A DNA stretch of 64,000 bases from Odontocerum albicorne. Lineage: Eukaryota > Arthropoda > Insecta > Trichoptera > Odontoceridae. The stretch's first letter is position 1; the number at the start of each line of letters is the position of its first letter. The notes under the pieces were generated by a model, which was not told the DNA's origin, ran no database searches, and saw only the letters and a list, made by a program, of their open reading frames with translations. This document shows positions 42,744 through 52,914 of this stretch, piece by piece. The DNA lies in the NCBI GenBank assembly GCA_949825065.1, contig OX463859.1, positions 11,557,606 to 11,621,605 of the forward strand, in the 5' to 3' direction. The translations under genes and the position numbers were made by a program.

Positions 42744-44094
42744 GCAGGTTTGGACGTTTCATATCAGAAATACCACAAAGCGTTTCTATCACACACTGGT
42801 CTTGATTCATTCATAATTCAAGGATTTTTGTACGAAAAATGTTTTTTTTGGCTATTCAAAATTTATTCAAACTGAAAAATATTCACGCAAAAATTTGAAA
42901 TATCGCAAAATTAGAGGTTTGAAACCGAAAACATGGAAACACGTTGAACAAATAATGATTCTGTCATGATTTTGTACATGTATTTCCGTAAATTTGGTCG
43001 TTAATGGCAGTTTTTTGAGTAAAAAGTATGAAATTTCCGTCTTTTACGAAGAAACGGTTATACATGTTTAGCCGATTTTGACGTTTTATATCAAAATTAT
43101 CACAAATGTGTTTCTATTATATTTTTGTCTTGATTTATTGTTAATTCTAGCATTTTTGTACGAAAAATGGGATTTATGTTAGTCAAAATTCATTCATACT
43201 GAAAATTTTGGACGCAAAAGATTGAAGCAGTTTTAAAGATTTGGGACCAAAAGACGAAAACACGTAAACCAAAAAATATTTCTGTCATGATTTTATACAT
43301 ATATTCGTAAAGTTGGTCGTCAATTGCAGTTTTTTGAGTGAAAGGTGTGAAGTTATAGCCTTTTTTACTTAGAAATCCTCATACATATTTAGCAGATTTT
43401 GACGTGTCAAGTCAGAAATACCACAAAGCGTTTTTATCACACACTGGTCTTCACATTCATAATTCAAGGATTTTTGTACGAAAATGTTTTTTTTTTTGCT
43501 ACTCAAAATTCATTCAAACTGAAAAAAATTGACGCAAAAATTTGAAATATCGCAAAATTAGAGGTTTGGGACTGAAACATGGAAACACGTTGAACAAATA
43601 ATGATTCTGTCATGATTTTGTACATATATTTCGTAAATTTGGTCGTTAATGGCAGTTTTTTGAGTAAAAAGTATGAAATTTCCGCCTTTTACGAAGAAAC
43701 GGTCATACATGTTTAGCCGATTTTGACGTTTTATATCAAAATTATCACTAATGTGTTTCTATTATACTTTTGTCTTGATTCATTGTTAATTCTAGCATTT
43801 TTGTACGAAAAATTGGATTTGTGTTAGTCAGATTTCATTCATACTGAAAAATTTGGACGCAAAAGTTTGAAATAAAGCAGTTTTAAAGATTTGGGACCAA
43901 AAAGACGAAAACACGTCGAACAAAAAATATTTCTGTCATGATTTTATACATATATTCGAAAAGTTTGTCGTCAATTGCAGTTTTTTGAGTGAAAGGTGTG
44001 AAGTTATAGCCTTTTTTACTTAGAAATCCTCATACATATTAAGCAGATTTTGACGTGTCAAGTCAGAAATACCACAAAGCGTTTCTTTCACACA

Positions 44095-44745
44095 CTGGTC
44101 TTCATATTTATTATTCAAGGATTATTGTACGAAAATGTTTTTTTTTTGCTATTCAAAATTCATTCAAACTGAAAAAAATTGACGCAAAATTTTGAAATAT
44201 CGCAAAATTAGAGGTTTGGGACCGAAAACATAGAAACACGTTGAACCAATAATGATTCTATCATGATTTTGTACATACATTTCGTAAACTTGGTTTACGA
44301 AAAGTATGTACAAATTTTTCACAAAATGTATGTACATCAATTTCCTACAAAAATACATGAATTATAATGAATCAAGACAAAAGTATAGTAAAAACGCATT
44401 TCCGTTAATTCATCACAACCTGCAAAATATGTATGAACGTTTCTTAGTAATAGGCTATAACTTCACACTTTGTACGAAAATGGGTGTTTTGCTTGTCAAA
44501 GGTAATAAAATCCATTCAAATTGGAAAATATTGATGGAAAAGATGGAAATTTCGCCAAATTACGGATTGGGGTGAAAAACATGAAAATACGTAGAACAAA
44601 TAATATTTCTGTCGTGATTCTGAACATATATTTCGTAAACTTGGTGGTTAATGGCAGTTTTTCGAGTGAAAAGTGTGAAGTTATGGCCTATTTTACTAAG
44701 AAACGTTCATGCATATTAAGCAGGTTTTGACGTTTCATATCAGAA
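44095..44745 (+). repeat. Isolated HOR-type block within the diverged edge
   Basis: This stretch is near-identical to HOR units. It carries the palindrome at 44270-44312, the inverted segment, and the ggggtgaaaaacatg monomer up to about 44720. Diverged monomers lie on both sides. It matches the part of a HOR unit on either side of the palindrome and is about two monomers long, so it looks like a conversion tract or a small transferred block. Confidence 0.85.
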
Positions 44746-45221
44746 ACACCACAAAGCGTTTCGATCACACACTGGTCTTGATTCATTCATAATTCAAGGA
44801 TTTTTGTACGAAAAATGTTTTTTTTGGCTATTCAAAATTTATTCAAACTGAAAAATATTCACGCAAAAATTTGAAATATCGCAAAATTAGAGGTTTGGGA
44901 CCGAAAACATTGAAACACGTTGAACAAATAATGATTCTGTTATGATTTTGTACATATATTTCGTAAATTTGGTCGTTAATGGCAGTTTTTGAGTAAAAAG
45001 TATTAAATTTCCATCTTTTACGAAGAAACGGCAATACATGTTTAGCCGATTTTGACGTTTTATATCAAAATTATCACAAATGTGTTTCTATTATACTTTT
45101 CTTTTGACTTATTGTTAATTCTAGCATTTTTGTACGAAAAATTGGATTTATGTTAGTCAAAATTCATTCATTTGAAAAATTTGGACCCAAAAGATTGAAA
45201 TAAAGCAGTTTTTGAAAAAAA

Positions 45222-45239
45222 CCCAAATCTTTATTTGGG
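45222..45239. repeat. Small snap-back palindrome in a satellite monomer
   Basis: The arms cccaaat and atttggg flank a cttt loop. Other monomers read gcagttttaaagatttggg at this place; here about 16 extra bases, including cccaaatcttt (the exact inverse of aaagatttggg), have been added. This looks like an inverted local copy. Confidence 0.75.
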
Positions 45240-47360
45240 ACCAAAAAGACGAAAACACGTAGAACAAAAAATATTTCTGTCATGATTTTATACATATATT
45301 CGTAAACTTGGTCGTCAATTGCAGTTTTTCGAGTGAAAAGTGTGAAGTTATAGCCTTTTTTACTTAGAAATCCTCATACATCTTTAGCAGATTTTGACGT
45401 GTCAAGTCAGAAATACCACAAAGCGTTTCTATCACACACTGGTCTTGATTCATTCATAATTCAAGGATTTTTGTACGAAAAATGGAGTTTTTTGATATTC
45501 AAAATTCATTCAAACTGAAAAATATTGACGCAGAAGTTTGAACTATCGCAAAATTAGAAGTTTGGGACCAAAAACTTGGAAACACGTTGAACAAATAATA
45601 ATTCTGTCATGGTTTTGTACATATATTTCGTAAATTTGGTTGTTAATGGCAGTTTTTCGAGTGAAAAGTGTGAAGTTATAGCCTATTACGAAGAAACGTT
45701 CATACATATTTTACAGGTTATGAGGAATTAACGCAAATGCGTTTTTACTGTACTTTTGCCTTGATTCATTATAATTCTGGCATTTTGGTAGGAAAATGTG
45801 TGTATTGTTTATCAAAATAATAAAATTCATTCAAATTAGAAAAATATTGAAATTTCGCCAAATTTCGGATTGGAACGAAAAACGTGGAAATACGTAAAAC
45901 AAATAATATTTGAAATACGTAAAACAAATAATACTGTCGTGATTCTGAACATATATTTCGTAAACTTGGTCGTCAATGGCAGTTTTTCGAGTGAAAAGTG
46001 TGAAGTTATAGCCAATTTTACAAAGAAACGTTCATCCATTTTTAGCAGATTTTGACGTTTCATATCAGAAATACCACAAAGCGTTTCTATCACACACTGG
46101 TCGTGATTCATTCATAAAACAAGGATTTTTGGAAGAAAATATTTTTTTTTCTGTTCAAAATTCATTCAAACTGAAAAATATTGACGCAAAAATTGAAATA
46201 TCGCAAAATTTGAGGTTTGGGATCGAAAACATGGAAACACGTTGAACAAATAATGATTCTATCATGATTTTGTACATATATTTCGTAAACTTGGTCGTCA
46301 ATAATAGTTTTTCGAGTGAAAAGTGTGAAGTTATAGCCTATTACTAAGAAACGTTCATACATATTTTGCAGGTTATGATGAATTAACGCAAATGCGTTTT
46401 TACTATACTTTTGTGTTGATTTATTATAATTCTTGCATTTTTGTACGAAAATGGGTGTTTTTTTTGTCAAAGGTAGTAAAATTCATTCAAATTGGAAAAT
46501 ATTGATGGAAATTTCGCCAAATTACGGATTGGGATAAAAACATGAAAATACGTAGAACAAATAATATTTTTGTCGTGATTCTGAACATATATTTCGTAAA
46601 CTTGGTCGTCAATGGCAGATTTTCGAGTGAAAAGTGTGAAGTTATAGCCTATTATTACTAAGAAACGTTCAAGCATATTTAGCAGGTTTTGACGTTTCAT
46701 ATCAGAAATACCACAAAGCGTTTCTTTCACACACTGCTCTTGATTCATTCATTATTCTAGGATTTTTGTACGAAAAATATTTTTTTTGCTATTCAAAATT
46801 CATTCAAACTGAAAAATTAGAGGTTTGGGACCGAAAACATGGAAACACGTTGAACAAATAATTATTCTGTCATGATTGTGTACATGTATTTCGTAAATTT
46901 GGTCGTTAATGGCAGTTTTTTGAGTAAAAAGTATGAAATTTTCGTCTTTTACGAAGAAACGGCCATACATGTTTAGCCCATTTTGACGTTTTATATCAAA
47001 ATATCACAAATGTGTTTCTACTGTACTTTTGTCTTGATTTATTGTTAATTTGTTTGTTAAAATTCATTCAAACTGAAAAAATTGGACTGAAAAAAAATGA
47101 AATTTCACAAAATTAGAGGTTTGTGACCAAAAACACGAAAATACGTAGAACAAACTATAATTCTGTGGTGATTTTGTACACATATTCGTAAACTTGGTCG
47201 TCAATTGCAGTTTCTTGGGTGAAAAGTATGAATTTTCCGTCTATTACTAACAAAATTTGTTACGGACAAAATATGAATGACCATTTAATGGTATCATAAT
47301 AACGGGAATGTGTTTCTTCTACACTTTTTTCTTGATTTATTGTTTATTCTAGCATTTTGC

Positions 47361-48012
47361 TTCATTATTTTTGTTCATTGCATTCATTGCTTTTGTTTAT
47401 TCTAGCAATTGGCCACCACGGAACCAACTGTCACCATAATAAATAAATTTATTATTATAATTGAATTATTTAAATTTTTTACCATAATTTAAATTTATGT
47501 AAATTGTTTTATGGATATTTTGCAACAGAGATTTTTTTTTAAATATTTAAATTTATGTAAAATGTATAATTCGACTGAAGTTGCACAAATTGGCGCGCAA
47601 ACAGACAGACAGGCATAGAGATCGACGGAACTCACGCTAAAATACTCGTAGTTGATTCGTGTTACTACGAGTATAAGCCTTATTCATGATTATGTGTAAA
47701 AATCTCGAAATGTCAAAAGTGATATGATTATAATACCTCCTCTGTGATATGATATGACGGTCGGTAATAAAACCATAATAACAATAAAATTACCTGTGAT
47801 CAGAACAGAATCGATCGCAGTTAGGGAGAACATAATATAAAAATTAAATTAAAAATTTTAAGTTAGTTAGTTGAAATTTCACAACACTTCCCTCTCCTAA
47901 CGTTGGTCCTCAACGCACCCTTAATTTGCCTTGGACCAAAAACACCCTCTTAGATCTCTTCAACACCCACTGGTAGGCAGTACCAACCTCGTTGGGAACC
48001 ACTGCCCTAGAT
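47361..48012. other. Intergenic AT-rich DNA beyond the satellite
   Basis: No coding region is recognised. The region holds A/T-rich near-repeats (taaatttatgtaaa at about 47489 and 47550), a hairpin at 47642-47674 (atactcgtag/ctacgagtat with a 13-nt loop), and a C-rich stretch at 47885-48004 ending in ttgggaaccactg. That last sequence resembles the end of a hAT-type transposon, but no partner end was found. Confidence 0.6.
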
Positions 48013-48102
48013 AATGAAAATATGCATAAATTAATAATTTATGATGGAGATTCTGATGACTCGTCATCGTGTGTGCAGTGAAGTGTCAGATCTTGAAGAC
48101 AT
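48013..48102 (+). repeat. Dispersed repeat, copy 1
   Basis: About 90 bp from aatatgcataaattaataattt through gtgtgcagtgaagtg to gatcttgaagacat match 56815-56902 in the same orientation with only scattered substitutions and one short gap. It is probably a fragment of an interspersed element; the family is not recognised. Confidence 0.8.
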
Positions 48103-48358
48103 GAGTCTGGAGATCAACTACAGCTTCCGTGTCCAAATGGAATAAGGAATTTGCAGGATCCTCAAAACAGGTTGTCAGGGGGCGTGTCTTAACGTGTGTT
48201 AATATGTATTCCAACTAACAAAAAATGAACGCCTTGCAGAATTTGCAAGATCTGTGCTAAGCACAAGAATAGAAGTGAGACTCTGTATAGGTATGTGTAA
48301 AAAGTGAGTGTACCTCTCTACAAAGGAGAATGTTGGCAGCATAACCATACTGAATTGA

Positions 48359-48395
48359 ATTGAAGTGCTCGGCAGTAAATAATGGTAAGTGACAA
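48359..48395 (+). repeat. Inverted repeat pair, left arm
   Basis: This 37-bp segment containing gctcggcagtaaataatgg is the reverse complement of 50050-50086 at 35 of 37 positions. The two arms enclose about 1.65 kb that includes a LINE fragment and possible hAT-like debris. They could be terminal inverted repeats of a composite element or two opposite copies of another repeat. Confidence 0.75.
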
Positions 48396-48452
48396 AATTA
48401 CAAAAGACGAGTTTCAAAATTAGACATTCAAAAGTATAACTCGGATTTCCGA

Positions 48453-48880
48453 ACATTAAAATTGCTGTGCTGCTCTGTACTACGTAGCCGCCTTGACTAC
48501 AACTCATCAATATGGTCTCCTCATTACGCCACCCATAAACAAACTTTAGAACGTGTACAAAACAAATTTCTAAGATTCATAAATTTGAAACTTGGAATAC
48601 CACATGAACAAAGAAATTATCCCAACTTATTAAATGTAATGAAACTCTTGAAGCTGTGTGACAGAAGAAAAACAGCCGATATAGTACTGCTATACAAAAT
48701 CATTCACTCAATGATTGATGCACCTCACTTACTCGCAAGCATTTCATTTCGCATTCCCACTAGATCCACAAGACAGCTCAATCCCTTTTATACCCAAAAT
48801 TGCTATACTAATTAAAAAATCAACTCTATAATTCGTATGCAAAGCTTGTTTTGAATTGTTTAATAGTGTATGGCAAATCA
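48453..48880 (+). pseudogene. LINE reverse transcriptase C-terminal fragment (CR1/jockey-like)
   Basis: An open stretch to 48815 reads SVLRSRLDYNSSIWSP, LERVQNKFLRFINLK, KLLKLCDRRKTADIVLLYKII and FRIPTRSTRQ, the usual sequence downstream of the reverse transcriptase palm in CR1/jockey-type LINE ORF2. After a stop at about 48813, family-like sequence continues in other frames (IIRMQSLF, ELFNSVW) to about 48880. There is no catalytic YADD region, so the copy is 5'-truncated and dead. The product would have been the polymerase of a retrotransposon. Confidence 0.85.
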
Positions 48881-50049
48881 CCATGGAAGGTTATAGCGTT
48901 AAACAACGTGTGCAAGTATATATAGTATTCGCCAGAATATCACAAGAATATTTAGAAATAGCTACTAACTTTGTGCTCTCCTTTATTAATATAAATAACC
49001 TAGTATAAACGAAACATTAAGGACAATACTTTGCCTCTGGAGTTGAGTAACCCTGCATCAACATGTGTAAGGTTTCGATTCTGCGAAGCAACTTGCATCT
49101 CGTTCTACAAGTGAGCCCATGTGTTTTCTATATTTCAAGATCTATCCATAAAATTCTCAAAAAATCCAATTTTTGTTCTATTTAAGCGGTATTCCACTAA
49201 AAACAAATCTGAGTCCTTTACCTTTATAAAATAAGTCTTCGACAATTACGTAAGTCTGCTTGGTGAAGTTTGGTAATATTTTGTGGTATACATAAATACA
49301 GGGGTGGCCTCGTGACTTTAAAAACAGGTGGGGCATGATGAGGCTGAAATTCCTCCCCCCCCCCCCCCCTTTTTTCCAAAAAAATTAACTGTATTTATTT
49401 TTAGTACAGTGAGGTCGAACCAAGAAAGAAAATACTAAATTTTTTATTGCGAAATTAAACAAAAATATTTTTTATTTAAATATAAACATTAACAAAACTA
49501 TCATTATAAAAAAAACGTGTATTTTTCACAAAATCAAATGAAAATATTTCTTATTAATGTATAAAAATTAAATAAACAAAACTCTTATTATAAATATATG
49601 AATTTTTCACAAAATCAAATGGAAATCGTTTTTATTAATATAATACATGAACATGAAACAAAAAAATAAACGTCGCTCATTACAGCACGGGGCAGGCATG
49701 CTCTTGCCCCAAACAGACCTTTACGCAGCAAACGAAATTTTATTGGTAATTTGGAACTTTTCTCTTTACCACCACTGACTGACCAAACACTATCGGATCT
49801 CGCGTCATAGTTACAGCTAAACTGAAGCTAGCGACCGCGTGACCACGGCAGATACAAAACTTGTATATAAAGACACTGTTATGTCGTTAATTACTTAAAA
49901 TAAATAAATAAATAATAAAAAAATCTAATACTCAATAGTCTTAAAACCTCATAATTTTTAAAATTACATTATTTTTAAATAAATATTTCATAAATACATT
50001 TTATGATTTTATAAAGATTTGTTTCCTTAATATCTCAAAATGTGATAGA
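48881..50049. other. TE debris without a recognised gene
   Basis: A possible hAT-type end (caggggtggcc) lies at 49299-49309 without a matching partner. A run of 15 C occurs at 49355-49369. An AT-rich segment is repeated about twice with an 81-bp period (tttttcacaaaatcaaatg at 49522 and 49603). A GC-richer block with accaaacactatcggatct and gcgaccgcgtgaccacgg lies near 49785-49850. No protein similarity is visible. Confidence 0.5.
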
Positions 50050-50086
50050 TGTCGCTTACCATTATTTACTGCCGAGCCCTTCAATT
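50050..50086 (-). repeat. Inverted repeat pair, right arm
   Basis: This is the partner of 48359-48395, containing attatttactgccgagcc. No clear target duplication was found outside the arms. Confidence 0.75.
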
Positions 50087-50097
50087 ACTTAAGTATT

Positions 50098-50703
50098 TTG
50101 AATAAATATACAGAGTTTTATCACAATATTTCTAATGCTAATCCCATGTCCACGACACATTTTCAGCGTCTTTCCAATCATGTATTAGCGCTACGCTCAA
50201 ACAGAGATTTTTTATTGGCCTTTCCAGTTCACCGCTCCTCTTTCTTTACGTCGTCCTTCACTGTACGTGCAGTGAGACTCTGAAATCAGTTACAAACCAA
50301 TACAGAACTCGCTCCGTCCTTGACATGCTTTATGAAACGACTGTTTACCCAGACAGGAAAAATTCTTAATTTCTAGTCAGTAAAATAACGTGTTTCGTTC
50401 CTGATTTTTCTTTTCTTTTCTTCTCCACCATCATTTCCTTTCATTTTGATTGATGATATCTCACTTTATATGAAAAATAATATTCGGGTGATTGTCCGTC
50501 TTTTTGGGATTCGTGGGCATGTGCTCACGTATATGTTTATGAATTTCGTGGGGATGGATAGTCATTTGAATGATTTATGCGACCACGTAACTTGCTTCAT
50601 TTACTTTTGTCTGGTCGGTTGGAAGAGATTGCCGCCTGGCAATAAGCTCGCCAGATTGTATTTGCAATAAAAGGGTTAAATAAATAATAATAATAAAAAT
50701 AAA
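50098..50703 (+). mobile_element. 3' end of a LINE with A/T-rich simple tail
   Basis: At 50098-50375 a broken frame reads FYHNISNANPMSTT, NRDFLLAFPVHRSSFF and VRAVRL followed by a stop, then NQLQTNTELAPSL. This resembles the last residues of CR1-like LINE ORF2, where an RLWNxLP block precedes the end. A 3' untranslated part follows, ending in a tail of taa/aataat units at about 50674-50700. Positions 50620-50662 match the tail of the SINE at 62925-62967. The stop in place of the conserved W shows that it is decayed. Confidence 0.75.
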
Positions 50704-50956
50704 TGACAGGTCACAAACCCGGACCTTGAAATTATTTATTTTTGTATGTCTTGTTATTCACACATTATTTTTACATATCATAGGTTAGTCAAAAAGTTTT
50801 GAAAGCTACATCTATGGAACAGTAGAAAACCAAAATTTCTACGCCATTTTAATATTTCATCTTTCATAAGAACGTACTCAAAATTTCATTTCGATCTGTC
50901 AATTCATTCTTTGTTTACAAGCCATTTGAAGTTGACGTGTCAGTGTTTTTTTAACA

Positions 50957-52039
50957 ATGGAAAAATCCGAATAACGTGCAGTGATTAAATTCTTTGTTTT
51001 GGAAGGTTTATCGGCTACTGAGATCCATGCAAAGATGGTGAAAGTATTAAAGGAGTCTTCTCCTTCATTTCCAACCGTTCACCGATGGGTTTTGGAGTTT
51101 AAGCGTGGCCGTACAAGCGTTGAAGACGATCCACGCTCAGGACGTCCAAAAAGTGCATCAACACCAGAAATCATAGCGAAAATACAGGATATGGTTTTGG
51201 AAGATCATCGATCGACTGTGGATGTGATAGCTGACACCATAGGCATCTCACATGGAACAACATGGCATCTTTTGGCTGAAGTTTTGGGTTTCAAAAAACT
51301 GTGTGCACATTGTGCACACAGTTTTTGTTGCATTGTTAGCAAATGGGTGCCGCATTTGCTAACAATGCAACAAAAACACGTTCGAATGCGACTTTCTGAG
51401 CAACATTTGGAGCAATTTCGAAAGGATAAAAAGGATTTTCTGCGTCGATTTATCACTATGGATGAGACTTGGGTCTACCACCATGATCCTGAATCAAAAC
51501 AAGAGGCTAAGGAGTGGTGTGAACCAGGCACTTTGGCTCCGAAGCGAGTTCGTGTCCAGAAATCGGCCAAGAAGGTGTTAGCGTCAGTTTTTTGGGATGC
51601 AAAAGGAATTTTATTGATAGATTATCTCCAAACTGGTAAGACAATCAACTCTGATTATTATTGTGACCTTTTGGACCAGTTGGATGAAAAAATTTGTGAA
51701 AAAAGACCCGGTTTGCAGAAGAAAAAAATCATTTTTCATCAAGACAATGCACCTACTCACACAGCTCAAAAAACCATCGCGAAAATCAGTGAATTGGGGT
51801 ACGAATTGTTGCAGCATCCACTCTATTCGCCAGATTTAGCTCCCTCTGACTTCTGGCTGTTCTCACACCTCGAAAAATTCCTTCGTGGAAAGCATTTTTC
51901 ATCAAACGAAGAGGTTATAGCCGTCGTAGAGGAGTATTTTGCAGGCCTTCCAGAAAGTCACTTCCGTGCTGGGACAACAAAGTTGGAAGATCGTTGGACC
52001 AAGTGTATTGATCTTATGGGAGACTATACTGAGCAATAA
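50957..52039 (+). pseudogene. mariner transposase with one early stop codon
   Basis: The gene encodes the cut-and-paste DD34D transposase of a mariner. The start is the ATG at 50957; codon 6 is TAA (50972-50974). From there the frame is open to the stop at 52037-52039. In order it has an N-terminal paired-like helix-turn-helix region (ATEIHAKM...TVHRWVLEFKRG), a second HTH (STVDVIADTIGISHGTTWHLL), WVPHLL, then the catalytic D in ITMDETWVYHHDPE, the second D in IIFHQDNAPTHT and the third in YSPDLAPSDFWLF. Thirty-four residues separate the last two, as the family requires. Eleven extra residues (HCAHSFCCIVS) interrupt the normally continuous KKL-WVP linker and come from a palindromic insertion. 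The early stop should prevent full-length product unless translation restarts downstream. The sequence suggests the mellifera/irritans side of the family; the subfamily is not certain. Confidence 0.94.
51294..51377. repeat. Back-to-back perfect palindromes in the mariner gene
   Basis: Two perfect inverted repeats abut. The arms 51294-51309 and 51311-51326 are 16 bp with a 1-nt loop; the arms 51321-51345 and 51353-51377 are 25 bp with a 7-nt loop. About 33 bases (51308-51340) appear inserted relative to mariner family spacing. They consist of an inverse copy of the sequence just upstream joined to an inverse copy of the sequence just downstream, and the reading frame is kept. Confidence 0.9.
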
Positions 52040-52103
52040 AAGTGATTTCCCCCCAAAAAAAATGTATTTTCATTTCCGCTTTCAAAACTTTTTGACTAAC
52101 CTA

Positions 52104-52439
52104 GTAAAAAGTTTTCATATAAATAAATAAAATAAAATAACATTTAATTTTTTCTGCACTGCCATGAAAACTGAAATTATACTGAAAACCTACCAAAAGT
52201 AATGCTAAGTGAAGTCCGCATGTCCTCACGTGCCACGCTCGAAGGACAGTTAGGTATATGGTAGGAGAGGTGAGAGCTTAATTATAGATCTCCTATTTGG
52301 TGCCGTAACACTTTCTGGTCATATTTGGGGCATTACTCATTCCGCTCATCCAGCTCTTTCATTAGTTCCACATGTCGAAATTTCATCACATCAAAAACTG
52401 AAAATTCTTATTGATGAAAATCTAAGTTAACGTAATCAT
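52104..52439. other. Intergenic, no gene recognised
   Basis: No coding similarity is visible. Positions 52393-52440 (aattcttattgatg core) resemble 53857-53906 in the same orientation at roughly 80 percent, on the other side of the LINE remnant. Confidence 0.5.
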
Positions 52440-52914
52440 GCCTTCATCGTTTCATCCCCCAGATGTTTCTTCTACAACTATGATTCATGACCTCAGCTAC
52501 ATCACGCAGAACAGAAAACGATATTCTAGTTAACACTTTGAACCCCCGTCCCCCATAAATCCATACCATCACGTAATTTTCCTGTCTGGGTAGACAGAGA
52601 TGACAGAACGCCAAACTTTCCAATATTGACACGTATATTTCACCTCTTCCACATCCATACACGTTCTCATACAATTTCTCTAACTTTCAACATTTCCTTC
52701 TTGTAAAATATTATTCACTTGATCCAACCATACTTTCTTTGATATTCCTCTACAACGCCTTCCACTTATAGTTGTACTGTATACATTTTTTTCGTTACTA
52801 TTTTTTTCATTTATTCGTTCTACATGTCTAAACCATCTCAGTAATCTTGTACATTTTACTCAATACATCAGCCTTAAGTTCACATTAATTCCTTATCACT
52901 TCATTCTGCACTAT
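52440..52914 (-). pseudogene. LINE ORF2 3' part, RTE/nimbus-type remnant
   Basis: Read on the minus strand, broken frames give NEVIRN-stop-CELKADVLSKMYK, HVERINE, RRCRGISKKVWLDQVNNILQEG and VVSAYPDRE. This is the recognisable C-terminal sequence of a LINE family common in arthropods, whose usual form runs from RNEVIR through LRWFGHVERM and GRPRKTW to SAYP. It is the downstream part of the same copy as 53513-53765, from which it is separated by a minisatellite. Stops and frameshifts show that it is dead. Confidence 0.8.

Larger units (their letters stand above)
42744..47360. repeat. Diverged satellite edge, ~325-bp monomers
   Basis: The motif tcatgatttt recurs at 42964, 43285, 43610, 43936 and 44261, giving monomers of 321-326 bp. 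Up to about 44.0 kb two monomer types alternate. One has gagtaaaaagtatgaaatttcc and atgtttagccgattttgacg; the other has gagtgaaaggtgtgaagtta and tcagaaataccacaaagcg. The older organisation therefore looks like a ~650-bp dimer. Monomers differ far more from one another than do the HOR units to the left, and similarity fades out between 47200 and 47360. There is no inverted segment here except in the block at 44270. Open frames of 60-100 codons on the minus strand (for example 45836-46111 and 46162-46470) are satellite artefacts. Confidence 0.93.
50783..52101 (+). mobile_element. mariner transposon, nearly complete
   Basis: The element has perfect 24-bp terminal inverted repeats (50783-50806 beginning ggttagtcaaaaagttttga, and 52078-52101) flanked by TA on each side (50781-50782, 52102-52103), the standard mariner target duplication. 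At 1319 bp it has the usual mariner size and holds one transposase gene that fills it. Identity of the ends over their whole length suggests a fairly recent insertion. Confidence 0.96.

Noticed and set aside
1..47360. CRISPR-like array
   Set aside because: The repeats are contiguous without unique spacers, the unit is far too long, and the host is an insect.
49299..49309. hAT transposon end (caggggtggcc)
   Set aside because: No matching inverted end or 8-bp duplication was found; kept only as a hint. The same applies to ttgggaaccactg at 47992-48004.
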